Assembly: GCA_015068335.1 (NCBI GenBank)
Contig: SVKT01000047.1
Location: 1 to 10,534 of the forward strand
DNA: 10,534 bases
Origin: Oscillospiraceae bacterium
GTDB taxonomy: Bacteria > Bacillota > Clostridia > Oscillospirales > Oscillospiraceae
Direction: 5' to 3'
In this document: one piece after another, positions 6,534 to 10,534 of the stretch
Layout of the letters: every line of letters begins with the position of its first letter
Position numbering within the stretch: the stretch's first letter is position 1
Program-made: the position numbers and the translations under genes
The notes under the pieces: generated by a model
Seen by the model: the letters and a program-made list of their open reading frames with translations, nothing else
What the model was told of the DNA's origin: nothing
Databases searched by the model: none

Positions 6534-9014
6534 ATGAGTTTCAATGAACGATATATTTCTGCCCGCCGTGCGGTCATTGCCTCCGACCTTCGGAGGCTGA
6601 ATCCTATGCAGCGCGAGGCGGCTATGACCACGGAAGGACCGCTTCTGCTGCTGGCAGGCGCAGGCAGCGGAAAGACCACGGTTTTGATCCAGCGGGTCTA
6701 TAACCTGCTGACCTACGGCTGCGGCAGCGACAGCGATTTTGTTCCCACGTGGGCGACGGAGGAGGATCTGGCGTTCCTCGAATCTTTCCCGGAGCGGCCG
6801 GATGAGGCGCAGGTCGAGCGCGCCCGCCGTTTGTGCGCCGTGGATGTGCCGAACCCCTGGGAGATCATCGCCATTACCTTTACCAACAAGGCGGCGGGGG
6901 AACTGAAAGACCGTCTGGCGGCGCGCCTCGGGCCCCGTGCAAATGACATCTGGGCGTCCACCTTCCATTCTGCCTGCGTCCGCATCCTGCGGCGGGACAT
7001 TGACCGCATCGGATTCGACAAGGATTTTACCATCTACGATACCGATGACGCCAAACGCGTGATCAAAGATATTTTGAAGGAACTGAATCTGGATGACAAA
7101 GCCTTCCAGCCTAAAAGCGTGCTGGGGATCATCAGTTCTGCCAAGGATCGCTATGAGAGCCCCGAGGCCTTTGCCGCAAAACACAACAACGAGATGGACT
7201 GGAAGATGGCACGGATCGCAAAGATCTACGCCAAATACGCCCAGAAACTGCGCAGCGCCAATGCCCTGGACTTTGATGACATCATCTATCACACCGTCAC
7301 CCTGTTGCAGCAGGAGCCGGACGTGCTGGCCTATTACCAGAATAAGTTCCGCTATGTGCTGGTGGACGAGTATCAGGATACCAACCACTTGCAGTACCTG
7401 CTGACCAGTCTGCTTGCCGGCGGACGGAAAAACCTCTGCGTGGTGGGCGATGACGATCAGTCCATCTATCGCTTCCGCGGTGCCAATATCGAGAATATCC
7501 TGAACTTTGAACAGCAGTATCCTGCGGCGCGCACCATCCGTCTGGAACAGAACTACCGCTCCACCCAGAACATTCTGGATGCCGCCAATGCGGTAATCCG
7601 CAACAATCAGGGGCGAAAAGGGAAGACCCTGTGGACGGACAACGGAACCGGCGATACCGTCACGGTCAAGACCACCTTCAATGAGAGCGACGAGGCCAAT
7701 TATGTGGTGGGCGACATTGTGATGGGGGTCAATCGCGGTCGAAACTTCCGGGAAAATGCCGTGCTTTACCGGATGAATGCCCAGTCCAACGCGCTGGAAT
7801 ATGCCCTGAAACGAAACGGCATCCCCTATAAAGTCGTGGGCGGTATGAAGTTCTTTGACCGCGCGGAAGTGAAGGATATGCTGGCCTATCTCTGCGTGCT
7901 GAACAACCCGCTGGACGATCTGCGTCTGCGCCGCATCATCAACAATCCGCCTCGTGGAATTGGCGCTGCAACGGTGGATAAGGTGGCGGCCATCGCGGAC
8001 GCACAGGGCGCCTCCCTGTATGAGATCCTTCGGAATGCCGACCTGTTCCCGGAACTGAAATCTGCCTGCGGCAAACTGATGAAACTTGCCGATCTCATTG
8101 ACGAACTGCGTCGGGACGGCGGTTCGCTTGCCCTTCCGGAGTTCTACGATGCTGTCTGCGACAAGAGCGGATATGTCCGCGCACTGGAAGAAAAGAACGA
8201 TATGGAGAGCCGCGGCCGCATAGAAAACGTACAGGAATTGAAATCCAACATTCTCGGTTTCCTGGAACAGGAACCGGAGGATGCGACGCTTTCCGGCTTC
8301 CTCAACGAGATCGCCCTCTATACCGATCTGGACAGCGTGGAGGCCAATGACAACTGCGTTACGATGATGACCGTCCATTCTGCCAAGGGTCTGGAATTCC
8401 CGGTAGTCTATGTGGTGGGTATGGAGGAAGGGATCTTCCCCGGCGCTTCCGCCCAGTACGATCAGGAGGAACTGGAAGAGGAGCGGCGTCTGTGCTACGT
8501 GGCGATGACCCGCGCCAAGGAAAAACTGACCCTGACCAATTGCCGTCAGCGTATGCTCTACGGTCGCACCAGCGCCAACCGCGCTTCCCGCTTCCTGGAT
8601 GAGATCCCGGAGGACAATATGCGCTGGGAGAGCAAGCCCCAGCCCCGCTTCGGCGGTATGGAGGAGGATGCCTTCGGCGGCGACCGCTTTGAGAGTGGTT
8701 TTGGCGGCGGATCCTCCGGACGGACGTCCGGCGGAAGCCGCGGTGGTGTGCAAATCTATCGGGATACCGGAGGCGGTGAGCCCGTCAGAAAGCCTCTTGC
8801 CACTGCTGCGCGTTCTGCGGCGTCTGCGCAGAACAGTACACCGATGCTGCAACTGAACCAGGGGGATATGGTAAGTCATACCGCCTTTGGAAAGGGTATG
8901 GTGCTGTCCGTCCGGCCTATGGGCGGCGACGCGCTGATCGAAGTGGCCTTCGATACGGTGGGCGCCAAGAAACTGATGCTGAAAGCCGCCGGAAAGCATA
9001 TGAAAAAACTGTAA
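6534..9014 (+). CDS. pcrA: UvrD/PcrA-type ATP-dependent 3'-5' DNA helicase
   Basis: Superfamily 1A helicase that unwinds DNA in repair, replication restart and rolling-circle replication. The 826 residues contain the Q motif (LNPMQREA, ~22-29), Walker A AGAGSGKTT (41-49), Ia ITFTNKAAGELKDR, motif II VDEYQDTN (Asp278-Glu279), motif III GDDDQSIYRFRGA from 305, motif IV LEQNYRSTQNIL, motif V TVHSAKGLEFPVVYV and motif VI RRLCYVAMTRAKEKL. A Gly/Ser-rich linker (~705-755) leads to the C-terminal Tudor-like module (GDMVSHTAFGKGMVLSV) found in PcrA. Odd: ~45 extra residues lie between motifs I and Ia (~61-106), where PcrA proteins normally have a short loop. The frame is open from 6456, but that start would lie in the terminator and upstream of the promoter. 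ATG 6534 is chosen, with a weak GGTGA RBS; ATG 6516 is possible. The gene is monocistronic. PcrA rather than UvrD is inferred from phylum and tail. Confidence 0.93.
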   Translation: MSFNERYISARRAVIASDLRRLNPMQREAAMTTEGPLLLLAGAGSGKTTVLIQRVYNLLTYGCGSDSDFVPTWATEEDLAFLESFPERPDEAQVERARRLCAVDVPNPWEIIAITFTNKAAGELKDRLAARLGPRANDIWASTFHSACVRILRRDIDRIGFDKDFTIYDTDDAKRVIKDILKELNLDDKAFQPKSVLGIISSAKDRYESPEAFAAKHNNEMDWKMARIAKIYAKYAQKLRSANALDFDDIIYHTVTLLQQEPDVLAYYQNKFRYVLVDEYQDTNHLQYLLTSLLAGGRKNLCVVGDDDQSIYRFRGANIENILNFEQQYPAARTIRLEQNYRSTQNILDAANAVIRNNQGRKGKTLWTDNGTGDTVTVKTTFNESDEANYVVGDIVMGVNRGRNFRENAVLYRMNAQSNALEYALKRNGIPYKVVGGMKFFDRAEVKDMLAYLCVLNNPLDDLRLRRIINNPPRGIGAATVDKVAAIADAQGASLYEILRNADLFPELKSACGKLMKLADLIDELRRDGGSLALPEFYDAVCDKSGYVRALEEKNDMESRGRIENVQELKSNILGFLEQEPEDATLSGFLNEIALYTDLDSVEANDNCVTMMTVHSAKGLEFPVVYVVGMEEGIFPGASAQYDQEELEEERRLCYVAMTRAKEKLTLTNCRQRMLYGRTSANRASRFLDEIPEDNMRWESKPQPRFGGMEEDAFGGDRFESGFGGGSSGRTSGGSRGGVQIYRDTGGGEPVRKPLATAARSAASAQNSTPMLQLNQGDMVSHTAFGKGMVLSVRPMGGDALIEVAFDTVGAKKLMLKAAGKHMKKL

Positions 9015-9015
9015 G

Positions 9016-9051
9016 AAAAAGAGTCGATTCCAACAGGAATCGACTCTTTTT
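9016..9051. terminator. Bidirectional terminator between convergent genes
   Basis: A 16-bp perfect inverted repeat, 9016-9031 with 9036-9051, is closed by an AACA loop. The A5 on the left and T5 on the right give a GC-containing stem plus U-run on either strand. It starts just after the helicase stop and its right edge overlaps the TAA (9050-9052 on the minus strand) of the transglutaminase-like gene. It probably serves both. Confidence 0.92.
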
Positions 9052-10078
9052 ATGCTTCTTCCGTATACAATTCTCCTTCGTTGGCGTCTTCTGCAACGGC
9101 TTCGGTTTGAGGAAGTTCGGTGGGGAAGCGGACGGAGAGAACAGCCTGGGGAAAGTTGTAGGAAACGGCGGCGTGCCGTCCCTTTTTCTGCGCTTCGGCT
9201 TCCAGCGCCGTTACCAGTTCCAGCAGGACCTCCCGGGTCAGATAACCGCCCCGCCAATGGAACACAAAGGGGAGCGCCTTGCGGATGGGCATCTGCGCCC
9301 GCTTGCAGACCTCCTCGATCTTTGTAAAGGAGAGTTTGTTCTCCCGGTAATAGAAGCGGTCATTTTGTGTGCAGGCGGGGACGGGATAAATGACCGGCTG
9401 ATGGTCGCGGAACAGGCGGTCGTCGCTCAGATTGAAGTAATCGTAGCGGATGGCGTCGCCCTGTCCCAGAGAGTTGTCAAAGGTGGCGTCCAGATGGAAA
9501 TACTGCCCGTCGATTTTGAGGATATTCCAGGCGTGCCGGTATTTGATCCCCTGTGCGGGGGCGGCCTCGGAAATGGCGATGATGCACCACAGGCCCAGCG
9601 CATCGCAGAGGATCTTCACGCTTTTGGCGATGCCCTCACATACACCCACGCCTTGCCCCAACGGGCCGATAATCTCGTGGGAATAGGGCTTTTTCAGTTT
9701 GTCATACCGCACGTTCTGACAGATAAAATCGTGGATGTACCGTTCTTTTTCCAGTGGCGTGAAACTCTGCGCCGGGCGGGTCAGTTTGGCAATACGGGCG
9801 GAGAGCGCTTTCTGGTGATCTTTGATCTTGCTCTTTTCGAAGAGATACTCCGGGATCAGTTCCACGTGATCCGCACCGGGATAAAACCGATAGGAGAAAC
9901 CGGTGACGTAGAAGATCTCCGGACAGTCCAGCCGAAGTTTGAAGAAAATGTCAGAAAGGTCTTTGTTTTCAAGTTTTGGTATCGGAAAGGAGGGGATCAA
10001 CGAAGAAAAACCGGTCTTCATAGCGTGGTACGCGCTTTGCTGTGGTTTTGTCAGTCGCTGAAAGTAATAGGCTTCCAT
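9050..10078 (-). CDS. Transglutaminase-like (cysteine protease fold) domain protein
   Basis: A 342-residue protein of the bacterial transglutaminase-like superfamily, whose members act as transglutaminases, peptidases or related acyl-transfer enzymes. The triad is readable as Cys147 (GVGVCEGIAKS), His182 (YRHAWNIL) and Asp197 (FHLDATFDN), with normal spacing. Residues ~1-120 form an N-terminal region containing DCPEIFYV and SFTPLEKERYIHDFICQNVRYD, common in uncharacterised Clostridial proteins of this group. The tail after ~315 is acidic and probably disordered. There is no signal peptide or membrane segment, so it should be cytoplasmic, unlike many secreted relatives. ATG start with GGAGG (minus strand, 10085-10089) 6 nt upstream. 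The HAD-like gene ends 12 nt before it, so the two are probably co-transcribed. Its substrate is unknown. Confidence 0.85.
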   Translation of the reverse strand: MEAYYFQRLTKPQQSAYHAMKTGFSSLIPSFPIPKLENKDLSDIFFKLRLDCPEIFYVTGFSYRFYPGADHVELIPEYLFEKSKIKDHQKALSARIAKLTRPAQSFTPLEKERYIHDFICQNVRYDKLKKPYSHEIIGPLGQGVGVCEGIAKSVKILCDALGLWCIIAISEAAPAQGIKYRHAWNILKIDGQYFHLDATFDNSLGQGDAIRYDYFNLSDDRLFRDHQPVIYPVPACTQNDRFYYRENKLSFTKIEEVCKRAQMPIRKALPFVFHWRGGYLTREVLLELVTALEAEAQKKGRHAAVSYNFPQAVLSVRFPTELPQTEAVAEDANEGELYTEEA

Positions 10079-10090
10079 TTTACGCCTCCG

Positions 10091-10534
10091 TCAGCGCTGC
10101 GTTCGCGGATACAGAAGATCCTCGAAACTCTCGATGAACACGTCACAGAACGCGCGCATTTCCTTTGCCTCGGCGTTGAAGTACTTGTCATACACGCCCA
10201 CGACCCGCATACCGGCGGCTCTTGCGCCGCTGCAAGCGGCCAGACTGTCGTCGAACACGGTGCAGTCCTGGGGACGGACGCCGTTTTTCTCCGCGGCAGC
10301 CAGCCATACGTCGGGATGTTTTTTGTGCATTCCGGCCTGCTGGGCGAAGGTGACATTCTCGAAATACTTTTCCAGTTCCAGTTTTTTCAGCGCGGTATAG
10401 CAATGCTCCGGCACGCTGGAAGTCACAACCGCCATACGGCGGCCCTCTGCCTTGCACTGCTTCAAAAAGGCACGCACGCCGGGTTTGACGGGCACCCGGG
10501 CGTACATATCACGGGACATCTCCATCCATTCGGC
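10091..10534 (-). CDS. HAD superfamily (subfamily IA) phosphatase, N-terminus beyond the window
   Basis: The 147 visible residues are the C-terminal two thirds of a HAD-IA hydrolase of the beta-phosphoglucomutase/phosphoglycolate phosphatase type; full proteins are about 215 residues. Visible are the end of the cap (VPVKPGVRAFLKQCKAEG), motif II Thr/Ser in MAVVTSSVPEH, the motif III Lys region GMHKKHPDVWLAAAE, and acidic motif IV TVFDDSLAACSGARAAGM, with the two Asp that bind Mg2+. Motif I with the DxD nucleophile lies past the right edge, so activity cannot be judged. The frame stays open to position 10534. The internal ATG at 10523-10525 is not the start, because the catalytic N-terminus would then be missing. 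Substrate cannot be assigned from sequence. It lies upstream of the transglutaminase-like gene in the same direction with a 12-nt gap. Confidence 0.88.
   Translation of the reverse strand, partial: AEWMEMSRDMYARVPVKPGVRAFLKQCKAEGRRMAVVTSSVPEHCYTALKKLELEKYFENVTFAQQAGMHKKHPDVWLAAAEKNGVRPQDCTVFDDSLAACSGARAAGMRVVGVYDKYFNAEAKEMRAFCDVFIESFEDLLYPRTQR

Noticed and set aside
4614..9257. Very long open frame (about 1547 codons) on the minus strand across recN and the helicase gene
   Set aside because: It lies antisense to two genes with complete, canonical motifs. The translation is rich in His, Gln, Arg and Gly with no recognisable domain. Codon bias on the plus strand can explain the lack of stops.
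1..10534. CRISPR arrays, insertion sequences, prophage genes, tRNA genes
   Set aside because: No spaced direct repeats, transposase or phage motifs, or tRNA-like folds were seen. The window is densely packed with chromosomal genes.

Overview
The window looks like a chromosomal stretch from a moderately GC-rich anaerobic Firmicute of the class Clostridia, possibly an Oscillospiraceae/Ruminococcaceae-type gut or rumen bacterium. The evidence is the gene order dxs-tlyA-nadK-argR-recN, strong AGGAGG-type ribosome binding sites, frequent GTG/TTG starts and the PcrA-type helicase. The exact taxon is an inference; no marker RNA gene is present.

Region 1 (1-6457, + strand) is one tightly packed operon. 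Positions 1-~124 hold no convincing protein but can fold. They sit directly upstream of a small four-helix membrane protein with a DVVGD (DxxxD) motif, followed by dxs. This is the known layout of the OLE (Ornate, Large, Extremophilic) RNA locus: ispA-OLE-oapA-dxs-tlyA-argR-recN. I therefore read the left edge as the 3' end of an OLE RNA and the first gene as oapA, its membrane-protein partner. Then come dxs (isoprenoid precursor and thiamine/pyridoxal branch point), tlyA (rRNA 2'-O-methyltransferase), nadK (NADP synthesis), argR (arginine repressor) and recN (DNA break repair). Gaps are at most 23 nt, and three junctions overlap (11, 4 and 11 nt), so translational coupling is likely. Four of the six genes start with GTG or TTG. 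A strong hairpin plus T-run after recN closes the operon.

Region 2 (6458-9014, + strand) is a single UvrD/PcrA-type superfamily 1 DNA helicase. It has its own near-consensus sigma-A promoter just after the recN terminator. It carries an extra segment of roughly 45 residues between helicase motifs I and Ia.

Region 3 (9050-10534, - strand) converges on the helicase gene and shares a symmetric, probably bidirectional, terminator with it. It encodes a cytoplasmic transglutaminase-like protein with an intact Cys-His-Asp triad. Twelve nucleotides upstream of it is a HAD-family phosphatase whose N-terminal part lies beyond the right edge.

The most interesting content is the OLE RNA/OapA locus: a large structured noncoding RNA with a membrane-protein partner, linked in other species to Mg2+, alcohol and cold stress. 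Only the 3' part of the RNA is inside the window. No wholly new system is evident.
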